Positions 1 to 7,174 of a stretch of 10,284 bases of DNA are shown here, one piece after another. The DNA lies in assembly GCA_021818125.1 (NCBI GenBank), contig JAKAFG010000054.1:1-10284 (forward strand), written 5' to 3'. A program made the position numbers and the translations under genes. The notes under the pieces are model-generated. The model was not told the DNA's origin, searched no databases, and saw only the letters and a program-made list of their open reading frames with translations. Position 1 is the first letter of the stretch. Each line of letters opens with the position of its first letter. The DNA comes from Pseudomonadota bacterium (GTDB lineage Bacteria > Pseudomonadota > Gammaproteobacteria > Acidithiobacillales > Acidithiobacillaceae).

Positions 1-182
1 GGTCGGCTGAGAATCCCGAGAATCTGATCGCGCGTTGTCTGCGGACGCGGCGCCGTGATGCTGATTTTCTGCCCAACCAGATGGTTCAGCAGGGTAGATT
101 TACCGACGTTAGGGCGCCCGAGCAGCGCCACATGCCCGCTGCGATACCCTTCGTCAAGAACAACATCCATAACATCATCCAC
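1..182 (-). CDS. era: GTPase Era, N-terminal part (gene runs off the left edge)
   Basis: Era is an essential GTPase that binds the 3' end of 16S rRNA and helps mature the 30S ribosomal subunit at the inner face of the membrane. Only the first 60 codons are present. They show the G1/P-loop GRPNVGKS (residues 22-29), followed by LLNHLVGQKISIT and the G2 region PQTTRDQILGI, which is the typical Era N-terminus. I chose the GTG start at 182 because a perfect AGGAGG (189-194) sits six bases upstream. The in-frame ATG at 170 is the alternative, and its spacing to that site is too long (18 bases). With GTG the gene overlaps the end of rnc by eight bases, so translational coupling is likely. The C-terminal KH domain lies outside the window. 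The family call is very safe and the exact start less so. Confidence 0.95.
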   Translation of the reverse strand, partial: MDDVMDVVLDEGYRSGHVALLGRPNVGKSTLLNHLVGQKISITAPRPQTTRDQILGILSR

Positions 183-855
183 GCGCGGCCTCCTGCAGTT
201 GTGCCAGCATCAGCGCCGCGGCCTGCTGTTCTGCTTTCCGCCGACTGCCATCCTCCGCTTCGGTAGCTTCGGCGCCCGGCACACTACAACGCGCCACAAA
301 ACGTCGCTCATGGGCCTGTCCTTTTTCCTCCACCATCGTATAGATGGGAAGAGGACGTCCCTGCCCCTGCAGGAATTCCTGCAACTGCGTTTTGGGATCA
401 CGCAACTCTTCACCGCCCAGATGATCGGTCATCAGGGGTTCAACCAGTTGCGCGACAATACCTTCTGCCGCCGCAAAGCCGCCATCAAGAAAGGCCGCGC
501 CAATCACCGCCTCCAGGGCATCGGCACGGATGGAGTCGCGCCGTGCGCCGCCGCTGCGTATTTCTCCGGGACCGAGGATCAGGGAATCGGCCAGGGCGAT
601 CTTTCCGGCAATCTCCGCCAGGGTTTCCTCACGAACCAGCCGCGCCCGCATCCGCGATAGATCACCCTCGCTCACCTTGGGAAAGCGGGCGAAGAGTTTC
701 GCCGCCACCACGAAATTCAGCGCCGCGTCACCCAGAAACTCCAGCCGTTCATTATGCTGGGCGCCCGCACTCCGATGCGTCAGCGCCTGCAAAAGCAGGG
801 ATTGCTCACGAAAATGATAGCCGACCGACCGTTGCAGCCCTTCCAAGACACCCAT
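175..855 (-). CDS. rnc: Ribonuclease III
   Basis: RNase III cuts double-stranded RNA, including the rRNA precursor, in the cytoplasm as a homodimer that uses magnesium. The 226-residue length matches the E. coli enzyme. The N-terminal nuclease domain carries the signature NERLEFLGDAAL at residues 35-46, with acidic residues E39 and D43. The second metal-binding pair, D112 and E115, is in RADALEAVIGAAFLDGG. A double-stranded RNA-binding domain spans about residues 153-222, starting at DPKTQLQEFLQ and ending with the SRRKAEQQAAA helix. The ATG start has only a weak ribosome site. The gene overlaps era, and the rnc-era pair is the common proteobacterial arrangement. A likely promoter lies just upstream. 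In E. coli, RNase III cuts its own leader; the leader here looks short (about 30 bases), and I see no obvious long hairpin in it. Confidence 0.97.
   Translation of the reverse strand: MGVLEGLQRSVGYHFREQSLLLQALTHRSAGAQHNERLEFLGDAALNFVVAAKLFARFPKVSEGDLSRMRARLVREETLAEIAGKIALADSLILGPGEIRSGGARRDSIRADALEAVIGAAFLDGGFAAAEGIVAQLVEPLMTDHLGGEELRDPKTQLQEFLQGQGRPLPIYTMVEEKGQAHERRFVARCSVPGAEATEAEDGSRRKAEQQAAALMLAQLQEAARG
189..194 (-). promoter_or_regulatory. Shine-Dalgarno site of era inside rnc
   Basis: The minus strand reads AGGAGG, a perfect match to the anti-Shine-Dalgarno sequence, within the last codons of rnc. It lies six bases before the GTG at 182 and 18 bases before the ATG at 170, so it favours the GTG as the era start. 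Confidence 0.7.
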
Positions 856-893
856 AAACGCAGACTCAGTAATCCAAAAGTGTGAAAGGAAAA

Positions 894-923
894 ATTATAT
901 CATACACGGAAAAGCCTTTTTAA
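894..923 (-). promoter_or_regulatory. Candidate sigma-70 promoter for rnc-era
   Basis: On the minus strand a perfect TATAAT occupies 894-899. An 18-base spacer separates it from TTAAAA (918-923), a four-of-six match to TTGACA. Transcription would start near 887, about 30 bases before the rnc ATG. The -35 box overlaps the stop codon of the DUF4845 gene. The surroundings are AT-rich compared with the rest of the window. This is read from the sequence only. Confidence 0.5.
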
Positions 924-1354
924 TGTCCTACGGCTTCAAAATGCAGCAGCAGACTGATATTGGCTATCAAAGGCACAATCTTGTCATAACTGACGGTGAT
1001 CAGCGCCGGTCCGGTACCACCTTTCTCGATCTGGATGTCTTTCTGCGGGATATTGATCATGGCTACCCCCAGGCGACTGTTCAGGTTATGGCGAATTTGT
1101 GATGCAGACTCTTCCGGCCCAGACTGCTGCGCCTGCTGGTTGACGATATTCTTCAGGGACCAATAATCGTAGTAAGACGGCATCACCTTCACCACAAAGG
1201 CGATAACAAACACCAGGATCAACAGCCAGAAAATCACGCCGATGAGCGAGACACCTGCCTCCCCGGAATGTTGTGACGTTATGGATCGCACGCCCTGAGC
1301 ACGCCGGCCAAAGGCTTTCTTTATGAGCTGGTCATCTAAAATCCATTTGCGCAT
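920..1354 (-). CDS. DUF4845 family single-pass membrane protein
   Basis: This 144-residue protein has one strong transmembrane segment at about residues 36-57 (from SLIGVIFWLL), followed by VMPSYYDYWSLKNIV. That motif, with a small C-terminal domain, is typical of the DUF4845 proteins encoded between lepB and rnc in Pseudomonas and relatives. The function is unknown. The N-terminal 33 residues are basic and polar and longer than in the homologues I recall. The start at 1354 is nonetheless supported by a good ribosome site (GGGAGG, seven bases upstream), and there is no other ATG before the membrane segment. The orientation is probably N-in, with the C-terminal domain in the periplasm. The AT-rich 81-base gap behind lepB may hold a weak promoter (TTGCAA with TAAATA, 16 bases apart), but I would not rely on it. 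Confidence 0.8.
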   Translation of the reverse strand: MRKWILDDQLIKKAFGRRAQGVRSITSQHSGEAGVSLIGVIFWLLILVFVIAFVVKVMPSYYDYWSLKNIVNQQAQQSGPEESASQIRHNLNSRLGVAMINIPQKDIQIEKGGTGPALITVSYDKIVPLIANISLLLHFEAVGH

Positions 1355-1435
1355 TCCGAGCCCTCCCGGAGCCTGAGTTCATCTGTATCTCTTATTTAGT
1401 CCTGAATAACAATTTTGCAAGTACAGCGCGCGAGT

Positions 1436-2227
1436 TCAGGAAGCCCCATCTAATGCGCGACCAATCTGCTTCCAGCGGATAGACCAGTCCTCGGCATCCC
1501 AGGAGAACCACACAAACATCGCCTTCCCGACGATATTGCGCTCTGGCACCACGCCCCAGAAACGGCTGTCATTACTATTATCCCGGTCATCGCCCATCAT
1601 GAAATAGGAATGGGGCGGCACCTTGTATGGCCCAAAATTCATCTGGGCTTCCGGCGTATCAAATTCGATAATATGGAACTTGTGGCCGCCAAGTTCCTGC
1701 TCATACTCTTTGGTGGGAATGACCATACCCTCGGCGCCCTGCCCCTCGGGCTTATAATTAAAGGTTCCGATAAACTTTTGTGGCACCAGCTTGTTGTTGA
1801 TATAGAGTGCATCGCCCTTCACCTCAATCGTGTCGCCGGGCAGGCCGATGACTCGCTTGATGTAGTCGACACGCGGATTTTTGGGATAACGGAATACCAT
1901 GACATCACCAGCCTCTACCGGGCTGCCCTGGGTAATGGATGTGTGAATCAAGGGTAGCCGCAATCCCCATTGGAATTTGTTGACCAACACAAAGTCCCCC
2001 ACCCGTAAGGTCGGAATCATGGACCCGGAGGGTATCTGAAAGGGCTCAAACAAAAAGGCGCGAATCATAAAAACGATAAGCAATACCGGAAAAAAACTCC
2101 GGGCATACTCGACAACAACGGACTCTCTGGTTTCCGCCGACCGCTTCTTTCGCAAAAACAGGAGATCCACCAGCCAGATCAGGCCGGAAAGCACAACCGC
2201 CAGAAACAACCCCAAGGTAAAATCCAT
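1436..2227 (-). CDS. lepB: Signal peptidase I (leader peptidase)
   Basis: LepB removes signal peptides from exported preproteins at the periplasmic face of the inner membrane, using a Ser/Lys dyad. The protein has 263 residues. Transmembrane segments lie at about 3-25 and 45-60, as in E. coli LepB. The catalytic serine is S69 in the box IPSGSMIPTL. The general-base lysine is K123 in DYIKRVIGLPGD. The third signature, GDDRDNSNDSR, is at residues 211-221 and is followed by FWGVVP. All conserved boxes are intact, so the enzyme should be active. The ATG at 2227 is preceded by GGAAGGA at a slightly long spacing. The gene follows lepA after 67 bases with no visible terminator, so the two are probably co-transcribed as in E. 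coli. Confidence 0.98.
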   Translation of the reverse strand: MDFTLGLFLAVVLSGLIWLVDLLFLRKKRSAETRESVVVEYARSFFPVLLIVFMIRAFLFEPFQIPSGSMIPTLRVGDFVLVNKFQWGLRLPLIHTSITQGSPVEAGDVMVFRYPKNPRVDYIKRVIGLPGDTIEVKGDALYINNKLVPQKFIGTFNYKPEGQGAEGMVIPTKEYEQELGGHKFHIIEFDTPEAQMNFGPYKVPPHSYFMMGDDRDNSNDSRFWGVVPERNIVGKAMFVWFSWDAEDWSIRWKQIGRALDGAS

Positions 2228-2294
2228 CAGTGCCTATCCTTCCACTCTGTGCATTACCAAAATCAGCCTCCGCATAATTTCCGCGGCGCGCGTT

Positions 2295-4097
2295 TTATCT
2301 CTTGTCACTTTTCAGCACTGCCAGAAAAGCTTCTTGGGGAATCTCCACATGACCGACCTGTTTCATGCGTTTTTTCCCCTCTTTCTGCTTCTCCAGCAAT
2401 TTACGTTTGCGCGAAATGTCACCGCCATAACACTTGGCCAACACATTCTTGCGCAGGGCCTTGACCGACTCCCGGGCGATGACTTTGGCCCCTATGGCGG
2501 CTTGAATAGCCACCTCGAACATCTGCCGGGGAATCAGATCACGTAAACGGGCCACCAGTTCCCGTCCGCGCCGTTCGGATACATCACGGTGCACAATCCA
2601 GGATAGCGCATCCAGCTTTTCCCCGTTGATAAGAATGTCCATTTTTACCAACGGTCCGCTCTCAAAGCGCGCAAATTCATAGTCCATGGAGGCATAGCCC
2701 CGGCTCACCGATTTGAGACGGTCAAAGAAATCTAGGACGACTTCGTTGTGCGGCAACTCATAGCGCAGCATCACCTGCCCGCCGGTGAACTGCATATTCT
2801 TTTGCCGCCCGCGCCGCTCTTCGCAGAGCGCGATTACCGGCCCAAGATAGGATTCCGGCACCAGAATATTCGCCATAATCACCGGCTCGCGAATATCCGC
2901 AATTTTTTGTGCCGGCGGCAATTCGGCAGGATTGGAAATTTTCAGCATCTGCCCATCCGTGGTAACCACCTCATAGATCACGGTAGGTGCGGTACTGATC
3001 AGCTCAAGCTGATACTCCCGCTCCAGGCGCTCCTGCACAATTTCCATGTGCAACAGCCCCAAAAATCCGCAACGGAAACCAAAGCCCAGAGCTTGTGAAG
3101 TCTCCGGCTCAAACTGCAATGCCGCATCATTCAGCCGCAATTTCTGCAGCGCCTCGCGAAAATTTTCATAGTCCGCCGAGTCCACGGGATAAAGCCCGGT
3201 GAACACCTGCGGCTGCACCTCGCGAAAACCCGGCAGCGGCGCACTTGCGGAGCGGTCCTGCTCCGTCAGTGTGTCCCCCACTCGGGCGCCTTCAATAGTC
3301 CGCACGCCCGCGATGACAAAGCCCACCGCACCGGTCTCCAGCGCCGGAACAGTCAGGGATTTTGGGGTAAAAACACCGACCTTTTCGACCACATAAGATT
3401 TCTGCCCCACCATCGTCAGGATACGCTGGCCCGGACGGACCGAACCATTCATCACCCGCACCAAAACCACGGTCCCCAGGTAATTATCGAACCAGGAGTC
3501 GATGATGAGGGCTTGTAACGGTGCGTCCGCATCGCCTTGGGGCGGCGGGATGCGCTCCACCACCCGCTCCAGAATCTCTCGAATACCGATGCCCTCCTTG
3601 GCACTGGCCTCTACGGCATCGTCAGCGGGCAGCCCGACAATTTCTTCAATCTCCCGGCGCACCCGCTCCGGATCGGCAGCCGGCAAATCAATCTTGTTCA
3701 GGACGGGCAGGATCTCCAGATTGTGTTCAAGCGCCGTGTAACAGTTGGCCACACTTTGCGCTTCCACGCCCTGCGAAGCATCCACGACCAGCAGAGCCCC
3801 TTCACAGGCGGCCAGAGAACGGCTGACCTCGTAAGAAAAATCCACATGGCCCGGTGTATCAATGAGATTGAATTGGTACTCCTGCCCATCTGCGGCGCGA
3901 AACTGCAGGCGCACACTCTGTGCCTTGATGGTGATTCCGCGTTCCCGTTCGATGTCCATGGTATCCAGCACCTGACTGGACATTTCCCGCTCGGTCAGCG
4001 CCCCACAAAGACGGATAAACTGATCCGCCAGCGTGGATTTGCCGTGATCCACGTGGGCGATAATAGAAAAATTACGAATATGTCGCTGTTCAGTCAT
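2295..4097 (-). CDS. lepA: Elongation factor 4 (LepA), translational GTPase
   Basis: LepA/EF4 is a ribosome-binding GTPase of the EF-G type. It has been linked to back-translocation under ionic stress and to 30S assembly and initiation. From the ATG at 4097 the protein has 600 residues, almost the E. coli length, and begins MTEQRHIRNFSIIAHVDHGK as the family does. An in-frame TTG at 4109 would add four residues, but it has no better ribosome site. The G domain shows G1 AHVDHGKST (14-22), G2 RERGIT (51-56), G3 DTPGH (80-84, with the catalytic-type histidine H84), G4 NKID (134-137) and an SAKEG G5. The C-terminus has the LepA-specific basic tail (GGDISRKRKLLEKQKEGKKR), which separates it from EF-G. 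A terminator lies upstream, so the gene should have its own promoter or depend on read-through. I found no convincing promoter in the 105-base gap. Confidence 0.98.
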   Translation of the reverse strand: MTEQRHIRNFSIIAHVDHGKSTLADQFIRLCGALTEREMSSQVLDTMDIERERGITIKAQSVRLQFRAADGQEYQFNLIDTPGHVDFSYEVSRSLAACEGALLVVDASQGVEAQSVANCYTALEHNLEILPVLNKIDLPAADPERVRREIEEIVGLPADDAVEASAKEGIGIREILERVVERIPPPQGDADAPLQALIIDSWFDNYLGTVVLVRVMNGSVRPGQRILTMVGQKSYVVEKVGVFTPKSLTVPALETGAVGFVIAGVRTIEGARVGDTLTEQDRSASAPLPGFREVQPQVFTGLYPVDSADYENFREALQKLRLNDAALQFEPETSQALGFGFRCGFLGLLHMEIVQERLEREYQLELISTAPTVIYEVVTTDGQMLKISNPAELPPAQKIADIREPVIMANILVPESYLGPVIALCEERRGRQKNMQFTGGQVMLRYELPHNEVVLDFFDRLKSVSRGYASMDYEFARFESGPLVKMDILINGEKLDALSWIVHRDVSERRGRELVARLRDLIPRQMFEVAIQAAIGAKVIARESVKALRKNVLAKCYGGDISRKRKLLEKQKEGKKRMKQVGHVEIPQEAFLAVLKSDKR

Positions 4098-4152
4098 ATG
4101 ACCTATCAATCCATGGGCGCCTGACGGCCACTACCGCCGCGCCAGACACCAT

Positions 4153-4185
4153 AACAAAAAGGGCTGGTATAAACACCCAGCCCTT
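4153..4185 (-). terminator. Rho-independent terminator after mucD
   Basis: On the minus strand a perfect nine-base stem (AAGGGCTGG paired with CCAGCCCTT) encloses a nine-base loop. It runs into TTTTTGTT, counting the two T that belong to the stem end. It begins about 18 bases after the mucD stop codon and ends 55 bases before lepA. There is no T-run on the plus strand, so it acts only for the leftward genes. Confidence 0.85.
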
Positions 4186-4202
4186 CGCGGCTACCACCTG
4201 CA

Positions 4203-5702
4203 TCAATGCGGCAGCGAAAGTACCAGATAAAAACTCCCCTCACCGCGCCGCACCAGCACCGGTATCGGCTGGCCAGCCGGCAACGCCGCCACCAGCTTCT
4301 GCAAATCGGCAGCATTGGCAATCTGCTGTTGTGCTACCTGCAGAATCACATCGCCGGGACGAATGCCGGCTTCCGCTGCCGGACCCACACCAACGCCGAG
4401 GACGAGAACGCCGGTATTCACATTCAGTTGCTTACGTGCTTCCGCCGTCAGCGGACCCACCTGCACGTTCAGTCGTTTGACTTCGCCCTTCTGCGCAGGG
4501 CTGCCGGGCGCGGTGGATTCCGCCGCATTCTCCAGATTACCGGGCAGACTCTCTACCACGATGTTGAGGATCATGGGTTTACCATCACGGATGACACCCA
4601 ACTTCGCCTTGAAGCCAGCGGGCAATGCACCCACCAGCGGCGGCAACTGACCCGAGTTGTAGATGGATTGGCCATCAAAGGAAACAATGACATCCCCTGG
4701 ACGTAGCCCTGCTTTGGCGGCCGGACCATCAGGCACTACCTGCGACACCAGCGCACCCACCGGCTCCTTCATGTGGAAGGACCTCGCAAGATCCATGCTG
4801 ACGTCCTGAATCATGACCCCGAGCCAGCCAAAATGCACTTTCTGATGTAACTTTAACTGCTTGACAGCATCCATAGCGACATTAATAGGGATGGAGAAGG
4901 ACAACCCCATGTAGCCGCCACTACTGGTATAAATCTGGTCGTTGATACCGATCACCTGACCATGCATGTTGAAGAGCGGGCCACCGGAGTTGCCGGGGTT
5001 TATCGGCACATCCGTTTGAATAAACGGGATATAAGGGTCATCCGGCAAAGGCCGCGAGGTCGCACTGACCACACCCTGGGTCACGCTGTTCTCAAAGCCA
5101 AAGGGCGATCCTACTGCCAGTACCCATTGCCCGACCTCCAGCTTGCCGGAGTCACCAATTTGTACCGTTGGCAGATTCTTCGCATCAATTTTGAGCAATG
5201 CAACGTCCATGCGCGTCGATAACCCCACCAAGTGGGCCGTGTATTGATGATGATTGGTGAGACTGACAATGATCTTCTGGGCACCCTTCACCACATGCGC
5301 CGCCGTCACAACATAACCATCGGGACTGACGATAAATCCAGAGCCCAGAGACTGCACCTGGTATTTCTGACCGGCTCCGGGCGCTCCCTGAGGGCCACCC
5401 GGCTGCCCCGGCGCGCCAAAGAAGGGAGCGAAAAACTGATTCAGCGGAGAGTTCGGTGGGAATGGCGAGCCCGTGTTGCGCGCCACCTTGGTCTCCGTCG
5501 TGCTGATGTTCACCACAGCAGGTCCATACTGTTTGACGATGGGCGTAAAATCAGGCAAGCCCACCAATGCCTGACCACTGGTGCCGGCATCCGCCCAAGT
5601 AGGCGCCACCGTCCCTATGCTCAGTCCCAAACCCACACAAAGCGCCACTGCAAGGCGCTGTCTACCCAGCACGCGATTTTTCAAGAAACCCCTCCCAACC
5701 AT
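4203..5702 (-). CDS. mucD: Periplasmic Do/MucD-type serine endoprotease (HtrA family)
   Basis: HtrA proteases degrade or refold damaged envelope proteins in the periplasm; in Pseudomonas, MucD restrains the AlgU response. The ORF has 499 residues. A signal peptide with a basic start (KNRVLGRQR) and a hydrophobic core ends near TWADA (about residue 39). The trypsin-like domain carries H136 in VTAAHVV, D166 in MDVALLKID and S239 in NPGNSGGPL, so the catalytic triad is intact. Two PDZ domains follow, at about 291-383 (GWLGVMIQDV) and 409-497, each with an AGLRPGDVI or AGIRPGDVI motif. A Gly/Pro/Gln-rich stretch at 96-112 replaces the long LA loop of E. coli DegP. The ATG at 5702 has no clear ribosome site. 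A TTG at 5684 with GGGAGG six bases upstream would shorten the signal peptide to a standard MKNR start and may be the real one. DegQ or DegP are equally valid names; context favours MucD. Confidence 0.95.
   Translation of the reverse strand: MVGRGFLKNRVLGRQRLAVALCVGLGLSIGTVAPTWADAGTSGQALVGLPDFTPIVKQYGPAVVNISTTETKVARNTGSPFPPNSPLNQFFAPFFGAPGQPGGPQGAPGAGQKYQVQSLGSGFIVSPDGYVVTAAHVVKGAQKIIVSLTNHHQYTAHLVGLSTRMDVALLKIDAKNLPTVQIGDSGKLEVGQWVLAVGSPFGFENSVTQGVVSATSRPLPDDPYIPFIQTDVPINPGNSGGPLFNMHGQVIGINDQIYTSSGGYMGLSFSIPINVAMDAVKQLKLHQKVHFGWLGVMIQDVSMDLARSFHMKEPVGALVSQVVPDGPAAKAGLRPGDVIVSFDGQSIYNSGQLPPLVGALPAGFKAKLGVIRDGKPMILNIVVESLPGNLENAAESTAPGSPAQKGEVKRLNVQVGPLTAEARKQLNVNTGVLVLGVGVGPAAEAGIRPGDVILQVAQQQIANAADLQKLVAALPAGQPIPVLVRRGEGSFYLVLSLPH
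5691..5696 (-). promoter_or_regulatory. Internal Shine-Dalgarno site suggesting a TTG start for mucD
   Basis: The minus strand reads GGGAGG inside the first codons of the longest mucD frame, six bases before an in-frame TTG (5682-5684). The ATG at 5702 has only AT-rich sequence before it. Starting at TTG gives a 493-residue protein beginning MKNRVLG, a textbook signal-peptide n-region. Confidence 0.5.
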
Positions 5703-5733
5703 CCAATTTATTACTCAATCTAAGACCGTGTCT

Positions 5734-5762
5734 ATCATCTCGGTATCTGCTGTACTTAGCAA
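5734..5762 (-). promoter_or_regulatory. Weak candidate promoter for mucD in the rseA-mucD gap
   Basis: In the 116 bases between rseA and mucD, the minus strand has TTGCTA (5757-5762), a 17-base spacer and GATGAT (5734-5739). Each box matches four of six consensus positions. No clear sigma-E box (GAACTT with TCTGA or TCAAA) is visible there. The site could give mucD expression independent of rpoE-rseA, but the match is modest. Confidence 0.28.
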
Positions 5763-5818
5763 CAGGCGCCGCCCCTCCCGACTATGCGCACCGACGTTCA
5801 TTTTAACTGACGCTGATT

Positions 5819-6484
5819 CTAGGGATTACCTGCAGGAAAAGCCATGGAAGCTGCGCTGATACCCTCCGCAGGCGTATAGGCCGTACTTTCCAGACCAGAC
5901 TGACCCGAACCATAGGCAGAGGAAACTTGCGAAGAGACGAGGTAATTACCACTGCCGGGCACCCAGAGCCGCTGAATATCTCTCTGGATGAGTATATCTG
6001 TGCCGGAGCTCCGCGGCGTAAAGTTGGCTACGGGGCGCAGATGGAATTCCTCACTGCGGGACGAAAAGCCCCTCAGCATGGCGGTCTTTGCGTAATGACC
6101 GGCCCCGCTGCCAGCAACAGATTGATCCGACACGATGTCATGCGGCAGGATGCCCACCAGAGTCACTGACACCACCAACACCGCAGCAACGGAACCCGCC
6201 TTAATCCAGAAACTCCCGGAAATACCCCGCCGCTGCGCGGTCTGCGGGGCCAAGATACTGGGTTCGCTCACAATCGCCCAGGCAACCCGGTCTGCGAAAT
6301 CGGCCGACGCTAACTGGACCCCTTTCCGGTCATTTTGCAGAAGAAAAGAGATGCGATACTGAGACTCCCAAGCCTCTCTCAATCCGCGCTCGCTTTGTAA
6401 ACGCGCGGCTAAGCGGTTGGCGCGCAGCCCGGTCAGCTCGCCTTCCATGAACGCCATCAGTTCTTTTTGCGTTTCATCGTTCAT
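5819..6484 (-). CDS. rseA: Sigma-E anti-sigma factor, RseA/MucA type
   Basis: RseA is a single-pass inner-membrane protein. Its cytoplasmic domain holds sigma-E inactive until regulated proteolysis releases it. The 221-residue protein has an N-terminal RseA-like domain (about 1-80) with the family pattern LMAFMEGEL near the start and FADRVAWAIVSEPSILAP at 63-80. One transmembrane segment lies at about 92-113. The remaining ~108 residues would be periplasmic and are rich in Ser and Gly (the stretch at 176-200 is an example). The start ATG overlaps the rpoE stop (ATGA), so synthesis is coupled to that of its target. The usual downstream rseB/mucB gene is absent; mucD follows directly. The N-terminal half supports the call well, while the periplasmic part has no motif I recognise. 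Confidence 0.9.
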   Translation of the reverse strand: MNDETQKELMAFMEGELTGLRANRLAARLQSERGLREAWESQYRISFLLQNDRKGVQLASADFADRVAWAIVSEPSILAPQTAQRRGISGSFWIKAGSVAAVLVVSVTLVGILPHDIVSDQSVAGSGAGHYAKTAMLRGFSSRSEEFHLRPVANFTPRSSGTDILIQRDIQRLWVPGSGNYLVSSQVSSAYGSGQSGLESTAYTPAEGISAASMAFPAGNP

Positions 6485-7107
6485 GACTTTTCCTGCTCTA
6501 ACAAAGGGGCCAAAACCTTGGCAATTGCTTCACGCGCCCGAAAGATCCGGGACCTCACCGTTCCCACCGGACACTCCATGACCAGGGCAATTTCGTCGTA
6601 ACTCAAGCCTTCAAACTCGCGCAAAGTCACCGCCGTGCGCAAATCCTCCGGCAACGCCGTCAATGCCGTATCAATATGTTCTGCCAATTCCTTACTGAGC
6701 AACAGCCCTTCCGGGGTATCGTACTCTCTTAGTCCATCGGCACCGGCAAATTGTTCCGCATCTTCGGTTTCTGCATCCACAATAGAAACCTGGCGGCCCT
6801 GGGCTACGAGGTGATTTTTTGCCGTATTGACGGCGATACGATACAACCAGGTATAAAAAGCGCTGTCGCCGCGAAAATTGGCGAGCGCACGATAGGCTTT
6901 GACAAATGCTTCCTGGGCCACATCTTCGGCCTCCTCGGGCGTGCGCACAAAACGCCCGACCAAGGAAATCACCTTGTGCTGGTATTTGCGTACCAGGAGA
7001 TCAAATGCCCCCTTCTCTCCCTTTTGCACGCGCTGGACGAGGAGCAGGTCACTGGGTGCGCCATGTTCCTGACCGCCCGCCGTGCTGCGTCCCGTAATCT
7101 TACCCAT
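6481..7107 (-). CDS. rpoE: RNA polymerase sigma factor RpoE (AlgU/sigma-E, ECF family)
   Basis: Sigma-E directs RNA polymerase to envelope-stress promoters. The 208-residue protein is very close to E. coli RpoE. Region 2 contains AFDLLVRKYQHKVISLV (34-50), EDVAQEAFVKAYRAL (61-75) and FRGDSAFYTWLYRIAVNTAK (78-97). Region 4 has LPEDLRTAVTLREFEGLSY and the helix-turn-helix at about 168-191, ending CPVGTVRSRIFRAREAI. It carries about 13 extra N-terminal residues compared with E. coli, but the ATG at 7107 has a strong purine-rich ribosome site (AAGGGAAGGA) and is preferred. It is followed immediately by rseA with a four-base overlap. Autoregulation is usual in the family, but I see no clear sigma-E promoter in the 121 bases upstream. 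Confidence 0.98.
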   Translation of the reverse strand: MGKITGRSTAGGQEHGAPSDLLLVQRVQKGEKGAFDLLVRKYQHKVISLVGRFVRTPEEAEDVAQEAFVKAYRALANFRGDSAFYTWLYRIAVNTAKNHLVAQGRQVSIVDAETEDAEQFAGADGLREYDTPEGLLLSKELAEHIDTALTALPEDLRTAVTLREFEGLSYDEIALVMECPVGTVRSRIFRAREAIAKVLAPLLEQEKS

Positions 7108-7145
7108 TCGGCCTTTTCCTTCCCTTTGTTCTTTAGGTGCCGTTC

Positions 7146-7174
7146 TTCACCTTATCAGCCTGTCATCGTATCAT
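7146..7174 (+). promoter_or_regulatory. Candidate sigma-70 promoter for nadB
   Basis: TTCACC (7146-7151, four of six matches) and TATCAT (7169-7174, five of six) are separated by 17 bases. Transcription would start near 7181, about 48 bases before the nadB ATG. The site lies in the divergent region shared with rpoE. Confidence 0.45.

Noticed and set aside
55..660. 201-codon plus-strand open frame
   Set aside because: It is antisense to era and rnc, which have clear family motifs. The frame has no ribosome site or recognisable domain.
911..920. AAAAGCCTTTT palindrome as a terminator after DUF4845
   Set aside because: The possible stem is too short and AT-rich to form a stable hairpin. The region looks more like a promoter.
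1355..1435. Possible promoter (TTGCAA, 16 bases, TAAATA) between lepB and DUF4845
   Set aside because: The -10 box matches only three of six positions. AT-richness alone is not enough, so it is mentioned only under the gene.
3537..4124. 195-codon plus-strand open frame
   Set aside because: It lies wholly antisense to the well-conserved lepA G domain. Its translation looks like no known family, and such shadow frames are common in GC-rich genes.
5715..5801. 28-residue open frame in the rseA-mucD gap, minus strand
   Set aside because: It has no ribosome site and no hydrophobic or other recognisable pattern. An open frame of this length is expected by chance.
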